35,674 bases of DNA from Oscillospiraceae bacterium (GCA_015067895.1 SVLP01000027.1:1-35674); one strand, 5' to 3'. Positions 6,117 through 14,645 are shown, counted from the stretch's first letter. Notes: generated from the sequence alone by a model not told the origin. Translations and numbers: made by a program.

Positions 6117-7825
6117 TGCTCCGAATCTCGAATTACATCCGCCCCTGGCTGGGGTTCATTCTGGGAACGCTCGTCATCAAGCTCCTGGGCGCGGTGGCAG
6201 AGCTGATGATCCCCTACCTGATGGAGTATCTCCTGGCATCCCGGGAGATGGGACGGATCCTGGGCTACGGCGGGCTCATGATCCTCTGCGCCGGGCTGTG
6301 CCTGGCCTTCAACATCATCGCCAACCGGATGAGCGCCCGCTCCTCCGGCCAGATCACCCGCGCCCTGCGCCACGATCTCTTCGAAAAGCTCCTGAGCCTT
6401 TCCGCCCGGCAGATGGACGAGCTGACACTGTCCTCCGCCGAGTCCCGGCTCACCAGCGACACCTATAACATCAACCAGCTCCTGGCCCGGGTGCAGCGGG
6501 TGGGGGTGCGCGCCCCGATTTTGCTGGTGGGCGGCATCGCCATGATGCTGACCATGGATCCGGGGCTGGCGCTCATTTTGGCGGCACTGCTGCCCATCAT
6601 CGGCCTGATCGTGTATTTCGTCACCAAGACCAGCCTGCCGCTGTACACCCGGCAGCAGTCGGTGCTGGACAGGATGGTGCGCACCCTCCAGGAGAACATC
6701 ACCGGCATCCGGGTCATCAAGGCCCTGAGCAAGACCGACCACGAGAAGGCCCGGTTCGCAGCCGTCAACGACGAGCTCACCGCCATCGATCGAAAGGCCG
6801 GTGCCGTCACCGCCATCACCAACCCCGCCGCCAGCCTGGTGCTGAATCTGGGATTGACCCTCGTGGTGCTGATCGGTGCCATGCGTGTCCGGGACGGCGT
6901 CAGCCGCCCGGAGACGATCCTGGCCTTTTTGCAGTATTTCACCATGATCCTCAACGCCATGCTGGGCGTGACGAGGATCTTCGTCATGTGGTCGAAGGGC
7001 GAGGCCAGTGCCCGCCGGGTGGCCGATGTGCTGGAGCTGGGAGAAGACCTGACCGTTCTGCCCGCCGCCCGCGCGCCCCTGACCGCGCCCCACATCGAAT
7101 TCGACAAGGTGACCTTTTCCTACACAGGAAGGGGAAATATTGTGGAAAACCTCAGCTTCCGCCTCGAAAAAGGTCAGACCCTGGGCATTCTCGGCTCCAC
7201 CGGTTCGGGAAAGTCCACGATCCTGAGCCTGCTCCTGCGGCTGTACGACCCCGATTCCGGCACCGTGCGCATCGACGGACGGGACATCCGCACCATCCCC
7301 GCGGGCGAATTGCGCTCGAAATTCGGCGTGGTCTTCCAGAACGACTTCCTCTGCGAGGGCACCATTGGGGATAACATCGACTTTTTTAGACACATTTGCG
7401 ACGAAGCTGTGGAAAACGCCGCCGCATCCGCCCAGGCAGCGGAATTCATCGCAGAAAAGGAGGGCGGGTTCCATGCACCCACCGCCGTCCGGGGCAACAA
7501 CCTCTCCGGCGGCCAGAAGCAGCGGCTGCTGATCGCCCGGGCTCTGGCAGCCGACCCGGAGATCCTCATTCTCGACGACGCCAGCTCCGCTCTGGACTAC
7601 CGCACCGACGCAAAGCTCCGCAAGGCCCTGCGGGAGAATTTCCGCAATACCACCACTGTGCTGGTGGCCCAGCGGGTCAGCAGTCTGCGCCACGCCGATC
7701 TGATCCTCGTCCTCGGCGACGGAAAGGTGCTGGGCATGGGCGACCACGAAGCGCTGATGGACGCCTGCGCCGAATACCGCAGCATCGCCCAGACCCAGAT
7801 GGGCGCGGAGGAGGTGGCCTCGTGA
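6116..7825 (+). CDS. ABC exporter half-transporter, subunit 1 (degenerate catalytic site)
   Basis: A 569-residue type IV ABC exporter half: about six membrane helices in the first 300 residues, then an ATPase domain. Walker A is GSTGSGKST (360-368), the signature LSGGQ (463-467) and Walker B ILILDD. The residue that should be catalytic Glu is Asp488, and the switch His is Gln519 (VAQRVSS). This is the usual degenerate half of heterodimeric exporters such as BmrC/BmrD and TM287/288. It forms the exporter with the next gene, which overlaps it by 4 bases. MarR control suggests drug or toxic-compound export. The substrate is unknown. Confidence 0.93.
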   Translation: MLRISNYIRPWLGFILGTLVIKLLGAVAELMIPYLMEYLLASREMGRILGYGGLMILCAGLCLAFNIIANRMSARSSGQITRALRHDLFEKLLSLSARQMDELTLSSAESRLTSDTYNINQLLARVQRVGVRAPILLVGGIAMMLTMDPGLALILAALLPIIGLIVYFVTKTSLPLYTRQQSVLDRMVRTLQENITGIRVIKALSKTDHEKARFAAVNDELTAIDRKAGAVTAITNPAASLVLNLGLTLVVLIGAMRVRDGVSRPETILAFLQYFTMILNAMLGVTRIFVMWSKGEASARRVADVLELGEDLTVLPAARAPLTAPHIEFDKVTFSYTGRGNIVENLSFRLEKGQTLGILGSTGSGKSTILSLLLRLYDPDSGTVRIDGRDIRTIPAGELRSKFGVVFQNDFLCEGTIGDNIDFFRHICDEAVENAAASAQAAEFIAEKEGGFHAPTAVRGNNLSGGQKQRLLIARALAADPEILILDDASSALDYRTDAKLRKALRENFRNTTTVLVAQRVSSLRHADLILVLGDGKVLGMGDHEALMDACAEYRSIAQTQMGAEEVAS

Positions 7826-9633
7826 ACAATCCCAACATGATCGGCGAGGGCCGCTTCGCCTCCTCCACCCGCGACCGCACCACCCACTTAAGCCGGGGCC
7901 AGCTCCTGGGCCGACTCTGGTCGTACTTAGGCCGGAACCGGATGCTGCTGGTGCTGGCGGTGATCCTCTCCATGAGCTCCAGCATCATGGCCCTCTACGG
8001 CCCCAAGCTCTCGGGCCAGGCCATCAACGCCATCGACCTGCAGACCGGCGCGGTGGACATGGACACGGTGGTGCGCTGCTGCATGCTGATGGCCCTTTGC
8101 TACGGCTGCGCCGCCATCCTCAGCTACACCCTGCAATTCGTCATGATCCGCCTGTCCCGCCGGGTCAGCCAGCGGATGCGCCATGACGTCTTCGAAAACA
8201 TGACCCGGCTGCCGGTCAGCTTCTTCGACCGGTTCCAGACCGGCGACATCATCAGCATCATCACCTACGACATCGACACGGTGAACACCTCGTTATCCAC
8301 AGACCTGCTGCAAATTCTGAACAGTTTTGTGACCGTTTCCGTCAGTTTGGGCATGATGCTCTCCATCGCCCCCAGGCTGATGCTCGTTTTCCTGGTGACC
8401 ATCCCGGCAACCATGCTGTTCACCCGCTGGTTTGCCAAGCGGGTGCGGCCCCTGTTCCGCAGGCGGAGCATGGAGCTGGGCAAGCTCCACGGCTTTGCCG
8501 AGGAGATGCTCTCCGGTCAGAAGACCATCCGGGCCTATGGCCGGGAGGCCGCCGTGCTGGAACGCTTCGACGAAAAGAACGCCGACGCAGTGGCTGCCTA
8601 CACCGTGGCCGAGGCCAACGGCACCATCAACGGCCCCAGCGTCATGACCATCAACAATGTGTCCCTGGCCCTGGTGTGCATCTTCGGCTCCATGCTATTC
8701 CTCCGGGGGCAGATCGGGCTGGGCGATCTTTCGAGCTTCGTCCAGTATTCCCGGAAGTTCTCCGGCCCCATCAACGAGGTGGCCAACATCATCGCGGAGC
8801 TCCAATCCGCTTTCGCCGCCGCCGAGCGGGTCTTCGGGCTCATCGACGCGGAGCCGGAGCCCGAGGACGAGCCCGGCGCGAAAAACCTGAGCGACTGCCG
8901 GGGCGATGTGGTGCTCGACCATGTAGATTTCAGCTACGAGCCGGGCAAGCCCATCATCCGGGATCTGTCCCTCCACGCCAGGCCCGGCGAGCTCACCGCC
9001 ATCGTGGGCCCCACCGGCGCGGGCAAGACCACCATTATTAACCTCCTGATGCGCTTTTACGATGTGGACAGCGGCGCCATCTATCTCGACGGCACGGACA
9101 TCCGCGACCTGACCCGGGAGAGCCTGCGCCGGGCCTTCACCATGGTCTTGCAGGACACCTGGCTCTTCCACGGCACCATCTTCGAGAACGTGGCCTACGG
9201 CAGGCCCGACGCCACATTGGAGGACGTCATCCGGGTCTGCAAGGCCGCCCGGATCCACGGCTACATCTCCCGGCTGCCCCAGGGCTACGACACCATCCTC
9301 TCCGACAACGGCACCTCCATCTCCAAGGGCCAGAAGCAGCTGCTGACCATCGCCCGGGCCATGCTCCTGGATGCCCACATGCTGATCCTGGACGAGGCCA
9401 CCTCCAACGTGGACACCCGCACCGAGGAGCAGATCCAGGAGGCCATGCGCAGCCTGATGGCGGGCAAGACCTGCTTCGTCATCGCCCACCGGCTCTCCAC
9501 CATCCGCTCGGCTGACCACATCCTGGTCATGCGCGACGGCCGGGTGGTGGAGCAGGGCACCCACGAGGAGCTGATGGCCGCCGGGGGCTTTTACCGGCAG
9601 CTTTATCAGAGCCAGTTTGACGCGGTGTCCTAG
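7822..9633 (+). CDS. ABC exporter half-transporter, subunit 2 (catalytic Glu present)
   Basis: A 603-residue partner of the preceding gene. Six membrane helices precede the ATPase domain with Walker A GPTGAGKTT (396-404), Walker B LILDEATSNVD with Glu525, and switch His556 (IAHRLSTI). Its signature is ISKGQ (500-504) instead of LSGGQ. In the heterodimer this Walker A/B pairs with the canonical LSGGQ of subunit 1, giving one active and one degenerate ATP site. The start is the GTG at 7822-7824, which overlaps the previous stop and follows GGAGGTG. The frame is open about 140 codons further upstream, but only as a shadow of subunit 1. Confidence 0.93.
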   Translation: MNNPNMIGEGRFASSTRDRTTHLSRGQLLGRLWSYLGRNRMLLVLAVILSMSSSIMALYGPKLSGQAINAIDLQTGAVDMDTVVRCCMLMALCYGCAAILSYTLQFVMIRLSRRVSQRMRHDVFENMTRLPVSFFDRFQTGDIISIITYDIDTVNTSLSTDLLQILNSFVTVSVSLGMMLSIAPRLMLVFLVTIPATMLFTRWFAKRVRPLFRRRSMELGKLHGFAEEMLSGQKTIRAYGREAAVLERFDEKNADAVAAYTVAEANGTINGPSVMTINNVSLALVCIFGSMLFLRGQIGLGDLSSFVQYSRKFSGPINEVANIIAELQSAFAAAERVFGLIDAEPEPEDEPGAKNLSDCRGDVVLDHVDFSYEPGKPIIRDLSLHARPGELTAIVGPTGAGKTTIINLLMRFYDVDSGAIYLDGTDIRDLTRESLRRAFTMVLQDTWLFHGTIFENVAYGRPDATLEDVIRVCKAARIHGYISRLPQGYDTILSDNGTSISKGQKQLLTIARAMLLDAHMLILDEATSNVDTRTEEQIQEAMRSLMAGKTCFVIAHRLSTIRSADHILVMRDGRVVEQGTHEELMAAGGFYRQLYQSQFDAVS

Positions 9634-9659
9634 GAATGCAGCCAGCTTCCGTCTACCTC

Positions 9660-9823
9660 TGTCATTGCGAGGGCGAAGCCCGTGGCAATCTCCTGGTATG
9701 ATCTTCCATCATGGAACTACGTTGCAGAAGTGGTATCACGGTCATAGCTTCGTCTGCAACTGCATTGGTTATCGATAGGCTGTACCAGGAGATTGCCACG
9801 CCCCTGCGGGGCTCGCAATGACA
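9660..9823. mobile_element. MITE-like 165-bp element, copy A
   Basis: The ends are inverted repeats of about 40 bp: TGTCATTGCGAG...GTGGCAATCTCCTGGTA on the left and its reverse complement TACCAGGAGATTGCCACG...CTCGCAATGACA on the right. Each end contains its own small hairpin. The central 85 bp matches the reverse complement of the centre of copy B (34248-34412) at most positions, so this is one element in two orientations. There is no coding frame, and no clear target-site duplication is seen. Confidence 0.8.
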
Positions 9824-9877
9824 GCGGTGGTGGTTACCTGATCCAATCACACAAACATCGTTCATAAACGCATAAAC

Positions 9878-9908
9878 TCCCCGGAATCTTACGATTCCGG
9901 GGACTTTT
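9878..9908 (+). terminator. Terminator downstream of the ABC operon
   Basis: Perfect stem TCCCCGGAATC-ttac-GATTCCGGGGA (9878-9903), then CTTTT. Copy A of the 165-bp element separates it from the ABC stop, so it probably was the original operon end. Confidence 0.8.
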
Positions 9909-9920
9909 CCATCCAAAACG

Positions 9921-9952
9921 CAAAAAACCGGGACGCCCGAAGGCGTCCCGGT
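9921..9952 (-). terminator. Terminator of the Stn-like operon
   Basis: Minus strand: 11-bp perfect stem ACCGGGACGCC-ttcg-GGCGTCCCGGT (UUCG tetraloop; 9927-9952) followed by TTTTTT. Confidence 0.9.
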
Positions 9953-9965
9953 GGGAAACGATATG

Positions 9966-11996
9966 TTACTTCAGGAACTTCAGCGCACCGGTGGGACATG
10001 CATCCACGCACTTGTGGCAGTTGACGCAGTCGGCGATGGTGGCAGGATCCCGGAACTCGGGCTTGACCACGGTGGTGAAGCCACGGCCCACCAGACCCAG
10101 GATGCCCTTGCCCACGTCCTCCTCACAGACACGGACGCACAGACCGCACAGGATGCACTTGCCCTGGTTGCGCTCGATGCAGACCATGTTGGTCTCGGCG
10201 GTGGTGGTACGCTTGGCACCGGCGAAGCGGTCGGGGTTGACCTCATACAGGTTGGTGTGGTGCACCAGACGGCACTCGTCAAAGTCGTGGCAGCCGCACT
10301 CCAGGCAGCGCTTGGCCTCGGCACGGGCCTGCTCGTCGGTGAAGCCGTTGATGACGGCGTCGAAGTTGCCCCGACGGACGGCAGGATCCTTGCAGGACAT
10401 CTCGGCACGAGCCAGCTTGGGACGGTCAGCGAAGTCCTCGGAGGTGACCTTGCGCTTGGAGTAGTAGGGGTTGGGAGCCTTCCACTCAGCGCCGTTCAGG
10501 TAGGCGTCGATGGCCTCGGCGGCCTCGTTGGCCTCACCGATGGCGCGGACGGCGATGGAGGGACCGCGGTTGGTGGCATCGCCCACGGCGAACACGCCGG
10601 GGATGTTGGTAGCGCCGGAGCGCTCGTCAGCCACGATGGTGCCCTTGCGGGTCTGGGTCAGCTCCTCGAAGCCCTGCAGAGCGCAGCGCTGGCCGATGGC
10701 GGAGATGACGGTATCCACATCCAGGATCTCGAACTTGCCCTCCACGGGAACGGGGGAGCGGCGGCCGGAGGCATCGGGCTCGCCCAGCTCCATGACCTGG
10801 AGCTTGATCTGAGTGACCTTGCCGTTCTCGCCGATGATCTCGGCGGGGTTGGTCAGCCACTTGAAGTTCACGCCCTCCTCCAGAGCCTCTTCGATCTCCA
10901 GATCCTCGGCGGGAGCCTCGGCGCGGGTACGGCGGTAGATGACGTAGACATTCTCAGCGCCCAGACGGACGGAGGTACGGCAGGCGTCCATGGCCACGTT
11001 GCCGCCGCCGACGACGGCGACGTTCTTGCCCAGGTCAGGGCGGCCGCCCAGGTTGACCTCGCGCAGCATGTCGATGCCGCCCAGGACGCCCTCGAGCTTG
11101 TCACCCTCGCAGCCGATGCCGGTGGACTTCCAGGCACCGACAGCCACCAGAATGGCGTCGAACTGCTCACGCAGCTTCTCCAGAGTCACATCGGTGCCGA
11201 CCTTGATGTTGTTAATCATGGTCACACCCAGCTTCTCGATGGCGGCGACCTCCTGAGCCAGGACTGCCTTGGGCAGACGGTACTCAGGGATGCCGTAGCG
11301 GAGCATGCCGCCCATCTCGGGCATCATGTCCATGACGGTGACCTCGTGACCCTTGACGGCCAGCTGGTAGGCGGCGGTCAGACCGGCGGGGCCGCCGCCG
11401 ACGATGGCGACGCGCTTGCCGGTGGCCTTGGCCACAGCGGGGGTGAAGGGGTTGCCGGACTTCATATCGTTATCGGCAGCAAAGGCCTTCAGGTAAGCGA
11501 TGGACAGGGGCTGCTCCACCAGAGCCCGGCGGCAGTCGTTCTCGCAGGGATGGGGGCAGACGCGGCCCACGGAGGCGGGCAGGGGGATCTTGTCCTTGAT
11601 GATGCGGACGGCCTCACGGTCGTTGCCCAGGGCGATCTGCTTGACGTAGCCCTGCACATCGGTGTGGGCGGGGCAGCCCAGGTGGCAGGGGCCCTTGCAG
11701 TCGCCGTCATGGTCGGACATCAGCAGCTCCAGAGCCACCTTGCGGGCCTGGACGACGCGCTTGGACTCGGTGTTGATGACCCAGCCGTCGGCGGCGATGG
11801 TGGAGCAGGCGCGCATGAGCTTGGGCAGCTTCTCGCCCTCGACCACGCAGACACCGCAGGCGCCGTAGTTCTTCACCTTGGCCAGGTGGCACAGGGTGGG
11901 GATGAAAATGCCGTTGGCGTTGGCGATCTCCAGAATGGTCTGACCGGCCTGGCCGACGCACTCCTTGCCATTGATAATCAGCTTGATTTCACTCAT
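9966..11996 (-). CDS. GltD-like FAD oxidoreductase with N-terminal [2Fe-2S] and C-terminal ferredoxin domains (Stn/Bfu-type transhydrogenase subunit)
   Basis: A 676-residue fusion. Residues 1-80 are a NuoG/HydA-type [2Fe-2S] domain (C-x11-C-x2-C-x13-C from TLCHLA). Next comes the GltD-type cysteine region (CKGPCHLGCP...CPHPCENDC), the FAD site VAIVGGGPAGL near residue 195, and a second dinucleotide site VVGGGNVAMDA. The C-terminus carries two cluster motifs, CILCGLCVRVC and CVNCHKCVDACP. With the NuoF- and NuoE-like genes upstream, this matches the Sporomusa-type Nfn (Stn) complex, which couples NADH, NADP and ferredoxin by flavin-based bifurcation. No hydrogenase H-cluster domain is present. 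An AAGGAGG site sits 8 bp before the ATG. Bifurcating activity is inferred from the gene set. Confidence 0.82.
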   Translation of the reverse strand: MSEIKLIINGKECVGQAGQTILEIANANGIFIPTLCHLAKVKNYGACGVCVVEGEKLPKLMRACSTIAADGWVINTESKRVVQARKVALELLMSDHDGDCKGPCHLGCPAHTDVQGYVKQIALGNDREAVRIIKDKIPLPASVGRVCPHPCENDCRRALVEQPLSIAYLKAFAADNDMKSGNPFTPAVAKATGKRVAIVGGGPAGLTAAYQLAVKGHEVTVMDMMPEMGGMLRYGIPEYRLPKAVLAQEVAAIEKLGVTMINNIKVGTDVTLEKLREQFDAILVAVGAWKSTGIGCEGDKLEGVLGGIDMLREVNLGGRPDLGKNVAVVGGGNVAMDACRTSVRLGAENVYVIYRRTRAEAPAEDLEIEEALEEGVNFKWLTNPAEIIGENGKVTQIKLQVMELGEPDASGRRSPVPVEGKFEILDVDTVISAIGQRCALQGFEELTQTRKGTIVADERSGATNIPGVFAVGDATNRGPSIAVRAIGEANEAAEAIDAYLNGAEWKAPNPYYSKRKVTSEDFADRPKLARAEMSCKDPAVRRGNFDAVINGFTDEQARAEAKRCLECGCHDFDECRLVHHTNLYEVNPDRFAGAKRTTTAETNMVCIERNQGKCILCGLCVRVCEEDVGKGILGLVGRGFTTVVKPEFRDPATIADCVNCHKCVDACPTGALKFLK

Positions 11997-12008
11997 TGGT
12001 TAGCCTCC

Positions 12009-13766
12009 TTATTCCACGACGACCGCGCCCTTGCGGCAGGAATTGATACAGGCACCGCAGCGGATACAGACATTGGGATCGATGGAGAAGGTCTTCTTCA
12101 GCTCGCCGGTGATGGCGCCCACGGGGCACTTCTTGGCACACAGGGAGCAGCCGATGCACTTCTCGGGATCGATGGAGTAGGTCAGCAGAGCGGGGCACTG
12201 CTTGGCGGTGCACTTCTTGTTGTAGATGTGATCCTCGTACTCGTTACGGAAGTAGCGGATGGTGGTCAGAACGGGGTTGGGGGCAGTCTGGCCCAGGCCG
12301 CACAGGGCGCCGTCCTTGACGGTGGTGCACAGCTCCTCGAGCAGCTCGATGTCGCCGTCCTGGCCCTTGCCATTGACGATTCGCTCCAGGATCTCGCTCA
12401 GACGCTTGGTGCCGATGCGGCAGTGGACGCACTTGCCGCAGGACTCCTTGGTGGTGAAGTCCAGGAAGAACTTGGCGATGCCCACCATGCAGGTGGTCTC
12501 GTCCATGACGACCATACCGCCGGAGCCCATGATGGCACCGGTGGCGCCCAGAGCGCGGTAGTCGATGATGGTGTCCAGCAGATGTGCGGGGATACAGCCG
12601 CCGGAGGGGCCGCCCATCTGAACAGCCTTGAACTCCTTGCCGTCGCGGATGCCGCCGGCGATGTCGAAGATGACCTCACGCAGGGTCATGCCCATGGGGA
12701 TCTCCACCAGGCCGGAGCGCTTGACCTTACCGGTGACGGCGAAGACCTTGGTGCCCTTGGAGTTCTCGGTGCCCATGGCAGAGAAGGCGGCGCCGCCGTT
12801 GTTGATGATCCAGGCCACGTTGGCGAAGGTCTCAACGTTGTTGATGTTGGAGGGCTTCAGCCAGTAACCGGCCTGGGCGGGGAAGGGAGGCTTCAGACGG
12901 GGCATGCCGCGGGAGCCTTCCAGGGACTCGATCAGAGCGGTCTCCTCGCCGCAGACGAAGGCACCGGCACCGGCCTTGATGCGCATATGGCAGGAGAAAT
13001 TGGTGCCCAGGATGTTCTCGCCCAGGTAGCCCTTCTCCTCAGCCTGCTTGATGGCGTTGGTCAGACGGACGATGGCCAGGGGATACTCGGCACGGACGTA
13101 GACCACAGCCTCCTTGGCGCCGATGGCGTAGGCGCCGATCAGCATGCCCTCGATCAGGTTGTGGGGGTCGGACTCGATGACGGCGCGGTCCATGAAGGCA
13201 CCGGGGTCGCCCTCGTCGGCGTTGCAGATGAGGTACTTCTCCTCACCCTTGCTCTGACGGGCAGCGTTCCACTTGAACCAGGTGGGGAAGCCTGCGCCGC
13301 CGCGGCCGCCCAGGCCGGAGATCTTGATCTCCTCGATGACCTCCTCGGGGGTCATGGTGGTCAGAACCTTCTGCAGAGCCTTGTAGCCGTCGTCGGCGGT
13401 GTAGGCATCGATCTCGTCGGGGTTGATGATGCCGCAGTGACGCAGTGCGATGCGGGTCTGCTTGCTCAGGAACTGGGCATCGTCCTCGGAGATGACGATG
13501 GGGGCCAGCAGGTCGTAGTTCTTCTCAGCGACGGCCTTGACGATCAGCTCGGCATGGTCAGCGGTGACCTTGACGCAGCGGTGCAGGTCGCCCTGCTCGT
13601 CATAGACATCGACGATGGGCTCCAGATAGCAGATGCCCACGCAGCCGGTGATGCCCAGAGTGGCATTCACATCGGCAGTCAGCTTGGATTCCAGCGCGGA
13701 GTAGACAGCACCCGCACCGGCGGCCAGACCACAGGAGCCCTGGCCAACAACGATTCTAGCGTTCAT
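12009..13766 (-). CDS. NuoF-like NADH/FMN iron-sulfur subunit (HydB/StnB type)
   Basis: A 585-residue protein. A short thioredoxin-like N-terminus (Cys12, Cys42, Cys46) is followed by the NuoF core with the GRGGAGFPTWFKW NADH/FMN loop. The [4Fe-4S] motif is CGKCVHCRIG, and two C-terminal ferredoxin-type clusters are CIGCSLCAKKCP and CIRCGACINSC. The two extra C-terminal clusters separate HydB/StnB-type bifurcating subunits from respiratory NuoF. It starts immediately after the NuoE-like stop (TAAATG) and is followed 12 bp later by the GltD-like gene. It would bind NADH and FMN, the likely bifurcation site in this family. Confidence 0.88.
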   Translation of the reverse strand: MNARIVVGQGSCGLAAGAGAVYSALESKLTADVNATLGITGCVGICYLEPIVDVYDEQGDLHRCVKVTADHAELIVKAVAEKNYDLLAPIVISEDDAQFLSKQTRIALRHCGIINPDEIDAYTADDGYKALQKVLTTMTPEEVIEEIKISGLGGRGGAGFPTWFKWNAARQSKGEEKYLICNADEGDPGAFMDRAVIESDPHNLIEGMLIGAYAIGAKEAVVYVRAEYPLAIVRLTNAIKQAEEKGYLGENILGTNFSCHMRIKAGAGAFVCGEETALIESLEGSRGMPRLKPPFPAQAGYWLKPSNINNVETFANVAWIINNGGAAFSAMGTENSKGTKVFAVTGKVKRSGLVEIPMGMTLREVIFDIAGGIRDGKEFKAVQMGGPSGGCIPAHLLDTIIDYRALGATGAIMGSGGMVVMDETTCMVGIAKFFLDFTTKESCGKCVHCRIGTKRLSEILERIVNGKGQDGDIELLEELCTTVKDGALCGLGQTAPNPVLTTIRYFRNEYEDHIYNKKCTAKQCPALLTYSIDPEKCIGCSLCAKKCPVGAITGELKKTFSIDPNVCIRCGACINSCRKGAVVVE

Positions 13767-14255
13767 TTACTTGCCCTCCTTCGCACGGATGTCCCGCAGG
13801 ATCTGCTTGACCTTGTCGGGAGTCAGGGAGCCGTAGGTGTCCTCGTTGATCATCATGACGGGAGCCAGGGAGCAGCAGCCCAAGCAGGAGACCAGGCTCA
13901 GGGAGAAGAGGCCGTCCTCGGTGGTCTGGTTGTCGCCGATGCCCAGCTCTTCCTGGACAGCCTCAATGATGCGCTCGGCACCGTTGACGTAGCAGGCGGT
14001 GCCCTTGCAGATCATGATGAGGTACTTGCCCACAGCCTGGAAGCGGAACTGGGAGTAGAAGGTGGCAACGCCCATGATCTTGGCGGGAGTCAGACCGGTC
14101 TTCTCCGCGATGTGGTAGATGGCATCGGTGGGGATGTAGCCGTAGATGTCCTGGGTCTTCTGGAGAATGGTGATGAGGCTGCCCTTGACGGATGCATACT
14201 GCTCCAGCACGTCAGAGATCAGGCTCAGATCCACACTCTTATGGTTACAGCACAT
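13767..14255 (-). CDS. NuoE-like [2Fe-2S] subunit (HydC/StnC type)
   Basis: A 162-residue thioredoxin-like [2Fe-2S] protein. The cluster ligands read CKGTAC (C-x4-C) and, about 40 residues later, CLGCC (C-x3-C pattern). An N-terminal helical domain contains YGYIPTDAIYHIAEKTGLT and ATFYSQFRF, typical of NuoE. The ATG at 14253-14255 is chosen: AAGGAG lies 8 bp before it, while an in-frame GTG three codons upstream sits inside that site. First gene of the three-gene operon, with a strong promoter 79 bp upstream. Confidence 0.9.
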   Translation of the reverse strand: MCCNHKSVDLSLISDVLEQYASVKGSLITILQKTQDIYGYIPTDAIYHIAEKTGLTPAKIMGVATFYSQFRFQAVGKYLIMICKGTACYVNGAERIIEAVQEELGIGDNQTTEDGLFSLSLVSCLGCCSLAPVMMINEDTYGSLTPDKVKQILRDIRAKEGK

Positions 14256-14295
14256 GGATTTCACTCCTTACTTAAAATTGTGCAAGCTTCAAAAA

Positions 14296-14318
14296 ACGGA
14301 AAGTTTTGGTAATTCCGT
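14296..14318. promoter_or_regulatory. Inverted repeat in the Stn-operon leader
   Basis: ACGGAA-N11-TTCCGT lies between the promoter and the NuoE-like gene. It could be an operator or a leader hairpin. It does not match the Rex consensus. Confidence 0.35.
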
Positions 14319-14333
14319 ATTTCTGCATCATTT

Positions 14334-14362
14334 ATTATAACAAAGGCCTGTGTAAAATTCAA
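14334..14362 (-). promoter_or_regulatory. Promoter of the Stn-like operon
   Basis: Minus strand: TTGAAT (14357-14362), a 17-bp spacer, and a perfect TATAAT (14334-14339) preceded by TGT (extended -10). Strength fits a central redox enzyme. Confidence 0.85.
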
Positions 14363-14461
14363 TGGGGTATCGATACGAAAAGACTTATTTTTTAAGAACA
14401 TAAGTAGCGATTGTCCACAAAACAGCCGGTTAGTCATAACTTACCAGTAAAAAACCGACCC

Positions 14462-14488
14462 TGTAGAACGGCCATGACCGTTCCCTAC
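14462..14488. repeat. Short palindromic repeat, W family, copy 3
   Basis: TGTAGAACGG-ccatga-CCGTTCCCTAC in the divergent gap between the Stn-like operon and the LacI-type gene. Apart from this, the gap 14256-14696 holds the two promoters, the leader inverted repeat, a perfect GTATCGATAC palindrome near 14368 and the operator at 14624. Confidence 0.7.
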
Positions 14489-14583
14489 GAGGGATCTTCT
14501 TCATAACGGGGTAAAAGTGTACAAAAATCCTTCTGTTCCCTTGTGGAATGCAATGAAGTTTATGGGTATCGCTTCGATTTTTG

Positions 14584-14612
14584 TTGAAAAATGAAAATGG
14601 TTGCGCTATACT
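14584..14612 (+). promoter_or_regulatory. Promoter of the LacI-family gene
   Basis: TTGAAA (14584-14589), a 17-bp spacer, and TATACT (14607-14612). The start would fall near 14619, 5 bp before the palindromic operator. Confidence 0.78.
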
Positions 14613-14623
14613 GAAGCCATGGA

Positions 14624-14645
14624 ATTTTGGAATCGTTTCCAAAAT
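14624..14645. promoter_or_regulatory. LacI-family operator (probable autoregulation)
   Basis: A perfect 9-bp inverted repeat, ATTTTGGAA-TCGT-TTCCAAAAT, with a CG near its centre, the form of LacI/CcpA-family operators (TGGAA-n-CG-n-TTCCA). It lies just downstream of the predicted transcription start of the regulator, where binding would block its own expression. Confidence 0.72.

Noticed and set aside
7396..7821. N-terminal extension of the second ABC subunit
   Set aside because: It is the shifted reading of the first subunit, with Arg/Pro/Gly-rich nonsense. The GTG at 7822 has GGAGGTG and overlaps the preceding stop.
9951..14312. A 1453-codon open frame on the plus strand spanning the Stn-like operon
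   Set aside because: It is antisense to three clear Fe-S protein genes, crosses their boundaries, has low-complexity Gly/Ala/Val/Asp/His composition and lacks a start signal. It is a product of GC-rich codon bias.
14365..14380. GTATCGATAC palindrome in the Stn/LacI gap as a second LacI operator
   Set aside because: It is a perfect 10-bp palindrome with central CG, but unlike the operator at 14624 in its flanks; 10-bp palindromes are too common to claim.
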